Shown here in pieces: positions 12,167 to 24,800 of a DNA stretch of 64,000 nucleotides. The notes under the pieces are model-generated. The model was given only the letters and a program-made list of their open reading frames with translations, had not been told where the DNA came from and made no database searches. Within the stretch, counting starts at the first letter, position 1, and the number at the start of each line of letters is the position of its first letter. The stretch is taken from positions 372,001 to 436,000 of the forward strand of contig WTXI01000003.1 of assembly GCA_022376515.1 (NCBI GenBank), given 5' to 3'. Made by a program: the position numbers and the translations under genes. The stretch is from Lactifluus volemus. Taxonomy: Eukaryota; Basidiomycota; Agaricomycetes; Russulales; Russulaceae.

Positions 12167-14777
12167 GACCTTGGGATTACGACCGGCGACCGTTGGGTGG
12201 GATGAGGACACAGTTGCCCCTGGTTTATATCCATCCGCGTTTGTGGTGCGCTTATTCCTACTGCCGCATGCCTTCAGTTGGCCACGGGACCGTGCCTGCT
12301 TTCCTTCCCTATTGAGCGATTGGGTGGGCAGGCGAACAGTCGAGAACCACTAATTGATCGACGCTTGCCTCACTTGGAGGTCGGCAACTTGACAGAACAA
12401 TCAGAAATCCACGGCGCAATGTGATCGGCGAAAATCCATATAGATAGCTTAGAAGCGACAACGGTTCGCACACGTGTTTTTGTGCCATATACTGATAGCT
12501 TTCCATGTATCATAGCGGGAGTCGTGTTGAACAACAGAAGAACCATTTCGGTCAGAACTGAACCAGGAGAGCCAATAGCGATTGGCCATGTGTGGTAGTG
12601 GATAACCGAGGCTTAGCTTGACGACGTTCAAGTTGGCACGCCGTGACAGCATGAGGTTCAGACTCAGCTCGCCTATTAGTATAGTACGCGCAGGGACCTT
12701 TCGCGTACACTTCGATTACACGGCAGACAACGACGATGATCAAGAATGGAATATGATCTACATAGAATACGATTTAGATAACTACGGTCAGGGCGTCGAT
12801 CAATAACAACAATAGATGAGCCAGACAGATATCTTGGCCCGTCACGCGTCACGCTTCAAATTGTCACAAGCCACCACCATGATTTCTACGACAAAATAAA
12901 TAAATATGGAGTTTGCTTGCTTCCACCGCGAATTATCGCAAGTACCTCTCCGAAGCTGATTGATGTGTAAACAAGCGTGAGATTGACGGTTGCCCGCACT
13001 ATGGTCACACCTCCATATAGGTGACAGCTTTCATATTACCGTAACCACAGCGGGCCTCTGAGCCTAGGAGAAACCATGGAAGGGCTGAATACTAGGTGCA
13101 TCTACAGTACATCAAGGGATCTACCCTATGAAGCTACGTTTGATTGACGCACAGGGGGGTTGAAAGTGAATAAGCACGAACATCTCTAAGGATGCAATAT
13201 GTGGCGGTGGAATTGCAAAATTGACTGTTCTGTCCCATGCATAGCAAGGGGCCGTGACCGCGTGGCGCGAGTTTGTCAATGGGAGACATGGAAGACATTA
13301 CTTCGAAAGTAGAGACTGGCCCAAGCCGCCCCACACGGGAAGCATGCTGCCGTGAATATTCTGGTACGTCAGCTGGCATACGGTGCACCGATAGGACGAT
13401 CCAGTCACGTGAGGGAAAGATGAGGGGCTCGGCGGCTCGTCTAGATTACTTATTTTCTATGCCTATTGGGTTTTGCGCATCGAGTACCGGTGGCATTGAA
13501 AGCAGACTATCTAAGAGAGCTTGAGGGGATGTGGTGCCGATTCGTGTCGAAAACGGCGAGCAGGATAAGGGAACGAACCAAACAGGTACGAAAACGTCGG
13601 GCGAGAATGTAGGTAGAGAGTCGTCGGAAGTGAGACGGACGAGCAGGAAGGAGCGCGGGGTTCTCTCAAAGAGTGAGTGTACAAAGAGACAGGTCGAAAA
13701 GTAAAGATGAGTATTAACAAAATTTCGGAGTTGCGTGCTGGATGTGCCATGACATCATCTTGGCCACGACACTCTTGCATCCGAGTATCGTAGCCGAAAT
13801 GATGTCGTGGCACATTATGATCCAACGAGACGATGAGGACGAGGCGGCGATTCAGGAGCTTGTGAAACGACAGAAGATGGCAACGAGAATGGAGGGAAAG
13901 GAAGTGGAACGAGGCAGGGCGAGAGTGATGAGAGAAGGTCGAGGTAGTAGAACTAGTCGAGATCATGGAAATACCAGTTACCGGGGGAGCGCTAAAGTGG
14001 TTATCGTAACGGTAAAGTTCCTTACTGTATGAGACGCCGCCGCTGAAGGCAGCGTCCGAGGATGTATTATGACTGCGTCGCTGATATTAGCTAGACCCTG
14101 TTGATCCAATTGGTGCGCTATGGAAGCCATCCGCGGCGGGAACTTGTTGTGAACCTAGAACGACGTTCGCAACCCAGGTGGAAACTTCCCGCTCAATCAC
14201 GTCACCGGCAGAATCGAAATGTCAGTACAAGATGTTACAACAGAAGGACACGGTTGCAAAGGCGTCGAACTCTAACGCTGAGAAAAAATGTGGGCCAGAG
14301 TCCGGCACCGAGACGGCTCATCGTAGAGAGAGAATGAAGAACATGATGCGGGTTGTAGAAGAGACAAGGCGGCAAAGATGAAGGTGCACACATTTAGACG
14401 AACGTCTATGAAATGCGCTCTCCTTTCAGAACCATGGAATGAACAGTGGTACTGATTCAACTTTGGGTTCACCAGGAACGTGTTCCTGCTCCGAGCATGA
14501 CACGAAGAACAAGCTGATGAAGGACTTGCCGCGAGCTGTGGGAAGAAATCGCCGTTGCTTAAAGTGCAGACCCCTGGTTGGCAGTTATCGAGTTAGAGAC
14601 CGGCACTGTCACGGAATCCGTTCCAGTCTGAGTTCACGATGCACGGTCAAGTGTTCACCGATTCGGAGGAAAGCGAGGAATGATGATGTGACGGCCAAAA
14701 GCGGAGTTGTGAGGGCTGGCTCCAAATAGTCAGGATATCATCGAGTAAGAAAAGTAAGATGCAGCTCATCGTTCACG
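12167..14777. other. Long intergenic region, no gene recognised
   Basis: It holds the P450 promoter (TATA-like near 12225), then only short frames on both strands with no recognisable family. A 13-base inverted repeat with one mismatch (13744-13756 against 13801-13813) could form a hairpin with a 44-base loop. A purine-rich segment (13560-13990) has protein-like charge-rich frames but no supporting splice or family signal. Confidence 0.4.
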
Positions 14778-15400
14778 ACTCAAAACCACGGTGCTTTTTG
14801 AGCTGTCGTGCCCTCTCGTTCCATCCGCCGGCGATTCCGCTCATGTTCCTCCAAGATGACCCTCTCTGCGGCGGAGAGGGGTGTCTCCTTCCACTTTCCA
14901 CCGGGTTTGTCCGCTGCGATTGAGAGGGTCGACAACCGGTTTGGGTGGATTGAGTTTGAAGCCTTCGGATGGAGTTGTCGAAGGCGCGACCACGGCAGGC
15001 TTTGCGGACAGCGACAGTACAACCTTCTGTAGCCTTCCTCGTGCAGCAATCCTTCCTCTCGCTTCTTGCTGTCTTCTTCATCCACCTCTTGGGCCTCTCG
15101 CTCTGCCCGTTCAATCTGCTCCGCGATGAGCGGCCGCTCGCGCTGTTCGTCGTTCACTGTGGCGCGCTCCTTCTTGAGAGACCCTTCTTGCCTCTCGAGA
15201 GCGCTTTCGGGCTACGATCAATCCACGCGATAAACCACCCTTTGTCTGTCTCGTCTGCGTGCGCGACCAGTGCGGCCAAGGTGTTTGATGAATTCTGTGA
15301 GAATCACCCAGCGCGTTGGGTTCATGTGTAGGTGGTGCTTGTCTTGGATGTACTCCTGGTACACATTGTTGGCCTTGACATGCGTCGCACTAAAACTTTT
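14778..15400 (-). pseudogene. Broken, 5'-truncated KIN17-like gene
   Basis: KIN17 is a nuclear DNA/RNA-binding protein with an N-terminal zinc finger and a winged-helix domain. Here the similarity starts mid-protein, just after an acceptor-like TTTTTCAG (about 15401), with SFSATHVKANNVYQEY and NPTRWVILTEFIKHLG. It then jumps frame to ETDKGWFIAWIDRSPKAL (about 15215), jumps again to NDEQRERPLIAEQIERA (about 15150), again to KVVLSLSAKPAVVAP (about 15030), and again to LSAAERVILEEHERNRRRM before the stop near 14780. Each jump needs an indel, so at least four breaks are present, and the zinc finger is absent. Recognition of the family is strong, and a functional product is very unlikely. No second copy lies in the window. 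Confidence 0.8.
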
Positions 15401-16422
15401 CTGAAAAACAAAGGGACTCGTTTATTAATAAGTTACTGAGAATATAGGAGGAGGGCGGACGGATGGGCGAGAGAGAAGCGTAACAAATTCACTTTGGAAC
15501 GGCGCTGAGATGAAGGGAAAAGGAATCACGTGAACCTTTGATGCGACAGTTAGTTGAGTATCGCCCGGAACCTTGCAAACAGCAGTCTTTGATCCGTACG
15601 ATATGGTTGAACCACATGGCTGAACCGCATCATACAGATCAAATATTTTCAAGATGATTACAGGTGAAGAGACGACGCAGTCAGATCCACACATTTTTAC
15701 CTACAGAACGAATTGTTTCAAACGCCGTTGGACATGGGCCTGAAATGGTTGCTTCAACAACCGAAACTGATATTCCAAAATGGATAACAGATAACAAAAC
15801 GCGATTTGCACTCCTCGTACGCATTGATAAAAACTTGTTCAGAATGTCATAAAATATTCATAGGCCTGCCGCTCAGACGACGCAACTCGGACTGACGCAA
15901 ACCTGGTTACGCTTCGCTTCAAGGATATGGCATGTGGTACTGGATGCCATATATCAAGTTTTGTGGGTGATTGAGCAAGACTTGAGTTTCCGTCGAGGAA
16001 CCCTGATCCACTGGTGGTGTTGGAACCAGGGTTGGTATGCTGTGAAGGTATGTTCTATTTCACACTGAAGGAGCTGAACGGATAATTTATGCACTACGCA
16101 GCACCATCCATCTCTGGTTGTACGACCGTAGGGAAGGGACAGATCTATTGTCAAGCGACAGCGACGGAAACTGCGGAACTGTTGGTAGAAATACGAACGA
16201 GCTTGCCAATTGATACATTATACTGGGATGGATGATGTGTGACACGGACGTGAGATCCCAAAAGACAAGAACATCAGCTTGAACGATGAAAAGTACAAAA
16301 CACCACTGCGGAATAAATATAACACCAAAACGGCTGCTCTGACCGCATCTTCATCTTCTATACATGAGATAATGTTCGGCACTGTTCAAGATTACGATGT
16401 GAAGGAAACGTTCTCCGTGGCA
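15401..16422. other. Intergenic, no gene recognised
   Basis: Lies upstream (minus-strand sense) of the KIN17 relic and downstream of AMP deaminase. Only short frames are seen. Positions 15640-15700 and 16000-16060 hold no motif that I recognise. The missing N-terminal exon of KIN17 was looked for here and not found. Confidence 0.5.
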
Positions 16423-19400
16423 TCAGTTCCGACCCGGAATCGCGCCGATGAGCGCAAGTTCCTCCAGGAGAGTTTCGTGTCTGAATTTGAGCCTCCCATT
16501 TGGCACGTTGGTCTTGTTGATGTCGTTCCCCGCAGCACCGGGAAAATACCACTTCTGGCCAAGCCAGTGGCGTTTGATCTCCATCTCAAAGCCACTCTGG
16601 ATGACGGAATTGCGCGCCAGTTCACAAAGCGAACTTTGTGGAAGCTTGAGGATATGCGCCGCCACGCTGTACTCCTCCAACAGCGGTTCCTACAAGGCAA
16701 CTGTGTAAATATCTCGCTCTGATGAGGAGGGAGGCGATTCGAACCTTGGTAAAGTGGAATTGTAGTGGGTCATCCGTGCTCAAGCTGACATTGAGCCCCG
16801 CCTTGAAAAAGTCAGGTAGCGGATTACGCTCATACGTAAGGAACAGCGCATTGTTGCTCAGCGGGCTCATTGCAATGCCAATTTGCTTGAGGTAGAATAA
16901 ATACTGCAACGCGGGGACTTTACGTAGCAAGATGCCGTGAGAGATGGAGTGAGAAGTCAGGAAGGCAGACGTTAGATGATCCGTGTCGCCTGCTTCTCCG
17001 GAGTGCGGACGGAAGACGAAGGTATCTACAGGTCCAAGTCAGTGAATGGGATACAGTAAACGATGGAATATTGCTACTAAAGCCGCGGGCACGACGCCAG
17101 TTATTGAGGCTTGCCATATTAGCAAACATATAGTAAACCCTGCCAATGTACATGAGTGACGTTACAACCTTTCATAAAAATGACAGACCAGTACGAATAT
17201 GGAGGAGATTGCGGGTAATTCCAGTCTTTAGGGTAGGGGAACTTCCTGTGGTAGCGGCGCTCGGTCTTCGACTCGTCGTCAACCGTATCGAAGCCGATGA
17301 CACGCTGCAGAAAGGCGTGCAACTTAGGGTGGGACGACGGTTTCTTCGTGACTTCGAATAAGGGTCTGAAAATGTCTATCCGGACCTTTGAGTTCTGGTT
17401 CCTAACCCTATATCCACCGAAGTGAATACATACTGCGAACGATATCTTCAAAATTCTGGATGGATCCATTCTCTTTGTACACATCATACAGGCGTGGTAC
17501 CTGTATGAGCCAGCGTACGTTGTGCGAGAAGAGCTCGTTGTCGATGACCCACTGCGACAGCTTGTCCCACTCGTCTTCCTTCCTTCCATATATGCTTAAC
17601 CGCCACTCGCAATTCTATCATTTAAGTTACTTAACATCGCGAGGGATGAAAATGAGACATCCATGTTATTTACCTGATATTTTCCTTGCTCCAAATCAGT
17701 CATCACCTCTGATAATAGATATTTGAGTGACGCCAAGGCATATCACGCAATGGAATCACAATCACGTTTTGTTAGCTCTGCAAGATATTGCCCTTTTATA
17801 TAGTTGTCTGTCTTGAGGAAAATCTCGCGTAGGCGGGACTCGCCAATAGGATTGTACTTGAGGTTGAACTTATCAAAGCGATGGAAGGAATCTTGGTGTG
17901 CGTGCATGTCCAGGGTATCGATGGAAAGATCGTATGCAGTGAGTTTAAGCGACTCGAAGACCTGCTCGAGAGTTAATTCGGCCCCATCACGGAAGATTAC
18001 GACGTCCTACAAAACCACTTGGTCAGTTGCGCCGTGGAACAGAGAAGAGGGGAGACCAGAACCTTCGAGTTGCGCTTCATTTTGACCTTGATGAATCGTA
18101 AAAGATGTTTTTGATTCATGCTACTAGAGTGGTGAACATGTGTGTCGACTTTGCGGACGTTATAGAAATCACTAGGGGATGGTCAGGGAGTAAGAACAAA
18201 ATTTTTAGTTTTTCCATTACCGATGAGGAACGCTCTGCAGACGGCTTCAGGGAATATCCTGACGAAGTCAAGCAGAGAGCGGACCTTCATTTCTGTCATC
18301 TCTTGGACCTCATTAAGTAGAGTGTACATGGTGAATTTACTCCGGAGATACTCCAAACGGCGAAATGCGAAGCTCTTGGCGGGACCAGCAGAGATAGCCC
18401 CGAGTACGAAGTCAAGATCCATAAAATATTCTCTGATGCTTGGAATATCAAAGATCGGTTTCTTGTCGCTCGCTGGGTAATACATAAAGGGCGAATCCAT
18501 CCACGAAAATAGGAAGGGCGTACCAGTCGCATCAAGATAGATCTGATATATGCCCTGATCGTCCATCTCGAACTTCCATTCATGTTTGCCGGGGATCTCA
18601 AACTGAGAGAAGTCAAACGCATCGTGAGAGGAAGCCGTTCCGGTGGAGGACACGACTTGATCTGCCTTCCAATGCCAGTGAGGCGGAGGAGGAGGAGGAT
18701 ATATGCGCCAAGGCTTGAACTGTTCTACTGTGGATTCGAATGGGCTGGTAGATGCCTCCGGGCGTACACCCATAACGTCTGAAATTCCCTCTGGGATGCC
18801 GTGGAAAATAGCATCATGGTCACGCGGGTTGTCACCGAGGCGCTGATTCGAGACTGCGATATACTTGTCGCGCAACTTGAGGCATTTGCGCAAAACCTCG
18901 TGTACGTTACTGAGTTCGGGATTTTGGTCCGAGGTCGTTACAACTGTAGAAAAATAGTGTGAGAGAAACCAGGGAGCACGACACGGTCGATATCGTTAAC
19001 CATACGTTGGTCTGTCTGTGGATGCTCATTCTGAACAGGATCGCCGTTGATTTCTGTGCTTAAAAGAGAGCTCGAATCTGTGCCATCGACGGACGGAGAA
19101 GTTGTCCCAGCCCCAGAGTGCTGTATTTCAGTGTCCGGAAGTGGGTCGAAAAACAGTGAGCCAGCGATAGGGGGAACTGCCTCTGATTGTGGAACAGATT
19201 GCCGTCGCTGTGATATTACTTTTTCTTCGATCTAATGAAAATTGTCAATTAAGAACCTGACAATCCAGGACTACCGACTTACATGACGAAGAGTTTTCTC
19301 CTCATTATACCCGAAAAATCCGTCAGTGGGTTCTGGTATTTCGAGGTCCGGGGAAAGTCTTGAGATTGGGGTGAGAGTCTGGTTCGGAGACGCGACAAAG

Positions 19401-19504
19401 GACGATGAGGAGGGGCTGGGGGTCGAATCATCGAACAGCTTTTCTGGAGCAAGTAAATCAGACATGAAGGGCAGAGTATGAATAGTGCGACGACACCTGG
19501 TCAT
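16423..19504 (-). CDS. AMD1: AMP deaminase
   Basis: Converts AMP to IMP plus ammonia in the cytosolic purine nucleotide cycle. Twelve exons from the start: 19504-19283, 19231-19006, 18943-18285, 18234-18221, 18171-18063, 18006-17766, 17708-17674, 17614-17434, 17375-17189, 17139-17078, 17025-16745, 16689-16423. They total 827 codons, with phase kept at all eleven introns. Catalytic landmarks: zinc ligands in [33 protein letters not shown], and [17 protein letters not shown]. The N terminus is serine and proline rich, as in other fungal AMP deaminases. Exon 4 is only 14 nt and supplies SVPHR, directly before [12 protein letters not shown] second in-frame ATG at 19465 ([10 protein letters not shown]) is an alternative start. 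Two donors (GTCCGC after exon 3 and GTTCGA after exon 11) are weak. Confidence 0.93.
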
Positions 19505-20413
19505 TCGCTCTTATAATAGCCATGTTGCCTATCGGAAGATGAACATTCCGTGATTATCTAAACGACAGCCTAGAACTGTACTGTAGCTGCCGTACTAGTG
19601 CCACCTGCTGTGCCTGCTTGGCATGGTCCACATTCTCTGTGGCTTCCCTTTATCCTACGTGCCTCGTGTCTCACAACTTCCCTTTTGGTTAGACCGCCTT
19701 GCATTCGTCTGTCTGCTCAGTACTACTTGGTTTTCCCCTTCGATTCCGGCTTCATATTGTCCACCTTTAACGTATTCCGTTTTTTGTCGATGGCTGATCC
19801 CTCGGATGTACTTGAAAACGTACATAAAAGAGCCGCAATCTATCGCCGTTGGTTTCTCATTCTTGTTCCGACTCTCTTAAATTCACCCTGTGTCAAAATG
19901 GCTCCGCCATCGCGACCAACCATCTCGTGGCCATCCAGGTCCTTGTTTCTGCGATCCGATCCGTCTCTCGCCCGTGCCCCGTTGCTGCCTGCTTCCCCTC
20001 GCTCGAACTCAGTCATTGATGCCGAGGTCCGCTGATAACGCGTCAATATCGTGACACAAGGACGTTTGCAAACTGTTTCCACTTTCGCCCCTTTGTGCAT
20101 AAAAGTTCTCATTCCAAATCAACATGTTATTCAGGAAGAATACATTCTGTCCTGACTGCATTCTTCACCAAAAGCCTCAAACCCGACTGCCGGCCTGATC
20201 CCGAACAGATCACCCAAATGTTCATTTTTTGAACTTGTCACGCGTGCCACACTGATCAATAAATTGGCATCATCACGTCTCTCATATCTTGTGCTCATGT
20301 TCCTCTTTCTGTCCACGCGTTTGGCTACGTTGTGACGAAGACCAGTAAGCATAGATGCATAGTAGTGTTATGATGAACGTTCTCACCTCAGTGTACCTGT
20401 ACACAAACAGCAC
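19505..20413. other. Intergenic, no gene recognised
   Basis: Upstream of AMP deaminase and ahead of the accessory NLR-like region. Short frames only; nothing recognised. Confidence 0.5.
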
Positions 20414-21273
20414 GAGGATCGAGGGAGTCGAAAACTTCTTGAGTCCGAACGCTAATCAAGCACAAGGCTAAGGTCAATTCCCGAGATAGTGGGGCTGACC
20501 CTCCCCTATACCGTGACATAGCGGTGCAATGGGGACAACTCGGATGTTAACCAGGCACAGAGTTGACGTCAATGCCAAGAATTTCTTGGGAAAGACTCCC
20601 CTGCACATGGTGGCAGAAAATGACAGTAGCCCGACATTGCTCAGATACTGCTGGAACGCCATGAAAACATCAATACCAAAGATAATAAGAACAAGACTCC
20701 CCTTCAAGTAGCAGTCTACAAGGAAAATGTTGACATTGTTCGGGTGCTGCTGAAATACAACACGAACATCAATGCCAAGTGCGAGGAGGGAAAAACTCTC
20801 CTGCATGCAGTAATTGAGGGTTCGGGAAATCTCGACGTCGTTCGGATGCTGTTGGAACACAATGTGGATGCCAAGTCCAAGTGGGGCAACACTCCCCTGC
20901 ACGTTGCGGTGCGCATGCGAAAACTTAACATCACTAGGATGCTAATTGAGCACAATGTGAACGTCAATTCCAAGGATAAGTGGGGGCACATGGAAGCAAT
21001 AGGCGAGGGGAAATCCGGAATCACTCGGATGTTAATCGAACATAATGCGAATGTCGATGCCAAGGATAAGTGGGGAACACTCCTCTGCATTTGGCAGTAA
21101 ACATGATTATGCTCGGATACTCCCGGAACACAACGCGAACACGAATGTCCAGATCTTTACTCGAGCAACCTGCGAACTCAGAGGAGAAGTTGGGTAGGAC
21201 CCCACTCGATATGGCTTTACAAGCTGGGTTTGATGAACTTGTGGTATTGCTACGAGAGCATAATGCCAAGTGA
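20414..21273 (+). pseudogene. Relic of a Goodbye-NACHT-ankyrin gene (C type)
   Basis: Remains of an NLR-like gene. It begins with a piece of the Goodbye-domain exon (GAGTCGAAAACTTCTTGAG at 20425-20443 is identical to 22349-22367 of gene A) and jumps directly into ankyrin repeats, so the NACHT core is deleted. The ankyrin part matches gene C and not A or B: LTRHRVDVNAKN, GKTLLHAVIE, NITRMLIEHN, ending ELVVLLREHNAK at 21273. The ankyrin frame shifts several times (near 20640, 20740 and 21085). The 3' flank (21274-21500) also matches the flank of gene C. It is non-functional as it stands and could be a donor for gene conversion (inference). Confidence 0.85.
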
Positions 21274-21849
21274 GCACGGAAAATGTGACGGAATGCCGTG
21301 CAGCTGTGTGTGTACACGAGTTCGAGGGAGACAAGGAGTGGGGACAAGAGAGCAAGCATTGAGGGTGTAGATGACGGCAAAGGGTGGAGCAAGTTACAAG
21401 GATGGTCATCACCTTGAGCGCTGACTGTGTGCTGACCAGCTTGGCACATACAGTATAGTTGACTCAGGTCCTGTTTGAACAGAATGAATATTAAATTCAT
21501 GGAATTTCATACACCACAGTACACGCTTCCAGAATGTGTACTGGAAGATAAGGAAATTAAAAAAAAAACGAGGTGCTCCGTCTTGGGTCATCACGTGTTA
21601 GATAACTTATGTCGTGCTCATCGGAGCCATGTGACTCCTCGCGTCACTTTCTACCATAAATTGTGAAAAAGGACACGATCAGCTTCAATCAAATTTACAT
21701 GCAGCCATACAGTAGCTCACGCGGCGAGTACACCGTTACGGAACCCCGGTCCGTTTTCCCGTTCATCAGTAGGCCTGAATCTATTTTCGCTGTGCTTGCG
21801 CTGTGCAGCTTTTTCTCTTTCTACCAACGTACAACTCTCCCTTAGGATC
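21274..21849 (+). repeat. Duplicated promoter/spacer region of NLR A
   Basis: Closely matches 30124-30683. The shared parts include GCTGTGTGTGTACACGAGTT, the words GGCACATACAGTATAGTTGA, and the promoter-proximal CTTTCTACCAAC with ATACAACTCTCC-like sequence just before each start codon. The region is therefore half 3' flank of the relic and half promoter of the intact gene. Confidence 0.75.
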
Positions 21850-24800
21850 ATGTCCCATACTCCCACAACCTCCTCCTCTTCCAATTTCCAATCTCTTTTC
21901 AACACCGCATTGAGGGAATATCAAGCAAAGACCAAGACTGACCTCCAAGCGCACCCTCTAGCCGCACAGCTCCGTAATTGTGACTCACCGACCGCCATTC
22001 TCGCCGTGCTTCAGGATCTAGCCCGTAAATTCGATCAACGTCGTAATAGCAACAAGAGATTAACAAAGTGTCTCAATACAACCGTCAACATCCTCTATGC
22101 GATTTGTCCCAGTGTTGGTACAGGTGTCAGTTTGGTAAATCTGTAGTCATTTATCTTTCCAGAATCTACGCCCTGATTTTCGTCTTTCAGGTATTCCCGC
22201 CTGCTAAAGCAATCTCTACAGCGATTGGCGTTCTTCTCTTGGTGTGTACATTCTTCGTTCCTTCCTATATGCCATTATGACAACTGGCTCAATTAGGCGG
22301 CCAAGAATGTTCATGCGAGTAAAGGTGTACTTATCGATCTCTTGGAGCGAGTCGAAAACTTCTTGAGGCGTCTAGAGTGCTATACAGAAGTTCCATCCAC
22401 CGGAGCAATGACGGATATTATCGTCAAGGTCATGGTTCAAGTGCTCTCTATTTTGGCCATCGCAACGAAGGACATTAAGCAAAGGCGGATAAGTAAGCCG
22501 ATCTACAGGGAAGTTTCCTGATTGACTTATGATTCTGTAGCGCAATACGTTAATAAGCTATTTGGCGGGAAGGATATCGAAGATGCGCTCCACAGGTTGG
22601 ACAAACTTACTCAGGATGAGGCTCGGATGGCCATAGCGGAGAACTTGAAAGTGACACATGAGGTCAAGGAACAGGTGCTTGATGGTGCGCAAGAAGAATT
22701 TATGTGATCTTAAATGATTTTCTGAAAATTGAATATTGCTAGGTCACAATGAGATGAAAGGGGTCGTGCAACAGAGCACGGAGAAGACGCGGATAGCCTT
22801 GCAAGAAATGATAAACGACGCTGTTGGCGATAGAGTTACTGCTCTCTGTCCAAGTGGTTCAAGTAACTTCATACCAGAGCAGAGGCAACAAGAAATTCGA
22901 AGATGGCTCTCTCCACCTGACCCATGGATAAATCATAATATCGCACGTGCCACGCACCACGTGAGCTCAGCCGCGTGGATCTTCGAAGATACCGTCTTCA
23001 ACAAATGGAAGTCCACTTCCTCTCTCCTATGGATCTATGGCAAACGTATGGCATTCTTACACTCTACCACACATCATCTAATGATCGTCATCTCTGTAGC
23101 AGGCTCAGGGAAAAGCGTTCTCTGGTTGGTCATTCCCTAGCTATAACTACTCATGTCGACTAAAATCGTCGAATAGTTCTTCAATAATTGAACATATCAT
23201 GGCCCTTCGCGATGCAGGACTAGCCTCGATGGCTCTTTTTTATTTTGACTTCCGGGACGAAAATAAGCGAAACCGCAACAACTTGCTTCGTTCCCTCCTT
23301 TTCCAGCTTTCCACTCAGTTTGATCGCCTTTCCGACATACTCTCCCGTCTTTATTCGGCGCACGAGGATGGAAAACAACAACCTAGTGATAACGCTTTGA
23401 CACAATGCTTAAAAGAAATGCTCACACTCCAAGCTCAAGACCCTCTCTACCTCGTTATGGATGCGGTTGATGAGTGTCCAGACAATTCTGGGATGCCATC
23501 TGCACGGGAGCAAGTGCTTGGACTTATCGCTGAACTTGTTGGTCTGCAGATACCGAATTTACACCTGTGCGTGACCAGTCGGCCCGAAGTTGATATACGA
23601 ACTGCCTTCGAGGGTTTAACAACACTTTCGGTATCCCTCCACGAGCAAAGTGGGCAAAAGAAAGATATTATTGACTACATCGACTCAGTGGTTTATTCGG
23701 ACGCCAAGATGCGGAGATGGCGAGAGGAGGATAAGAGACTGGTTGTTGAGACGCTCCGTGAAAGAGCCGATGGAATGTAAGTCTGTCGTTTTCTATGATA
23801 AATCTACTTATTGATCCTGTCGAACAGGTTCCGTTGGGTCTATTGCCAACTTGAATCGTTGCGCAATTGCCTCCCACCAAGTGTGCGACACATTCTTGGG
23901 GAGTTACCGGAGACACTGGACGAGACTTATGAGCGGATATTGAGAGACATCAACGAGGCTAATCGAGAGCATGCGCATCGTCTCCTTCAATGCCTCACTG
24001 TCGCGATTCGACCACTTCGTGTCAAGGAGCTCGCGGAGGTGCTTGCGGTGGACTTTGATGCTGCCCGGCTCGGAGGGATTCCGACGGTGAACGGGAATTG
24101 GCGATGGGACGACCAACAGCAAGCCATACTCTCCACGTGTTCGAGCTTAATTGCGGTTGTCGACCATGGTCGTTCTCAAGTGGTGCAATTCTCGCACTTT
24201 TCGGTGAAAGAGTTTCTCATATCGGGACGCCTCGCCCATCCAAAAAGAGATGTTTCGCGGTATCATATCCCTCTCCAGTCTGCCCATGGGATCCTTGCTC
24301 AGGCCTGCCTGGCCGTCCTGCTCCGTTTGGATGGTCGCCCTAACCAGGTTGCCGACTTGCCTCTTTCTCGATATGCCGCTGAGCACTGGGATGACCATGT
24401 CCAGTTTGAGAACGTATCATCAAGCATTCAGAATACGATCGAATATTTCCTTGATTGCGACAAACCACACTGGGACGCATGGCTCCTGCTTCGCAAGAAG
24501 CTCGCACCACAGTTTGGATTTTTCGGACTCCGAGTACAGGAACCACTCTTCTATGCCGCAGCCTGCGGGTTGTATGATATTTCGCAACACCTCATTGCAA
24601 AGTATCCGCATCATGTCAATCCCGATGGCAGAGGGGGGCCAAGGCCTTCTCCACTACAAGCCGCATTGAGAGGGAAAAGGTTCCATGTTGCACAACTACT
24701 TTGTGACCACGGTGCAGATGTCAACCCAAAGCCACTGACCATACTGCATGGTGCATGTCAAGATGATCTTGAAGATGTTATCGAGATTGTGCGTTGGCTA

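Noticed and set aside
14780..15157. Stand-alone coiled-coil protein
   Set aside because: It is one of several frame-shifted pieces of a KIN17-like gene and not an independent gene.
16279..16722. 147-codon plus-strand frame
   Set aside because: Lies antisense to the last exon of AMP deaminase, whose catalytic motif fixes the coding strand.
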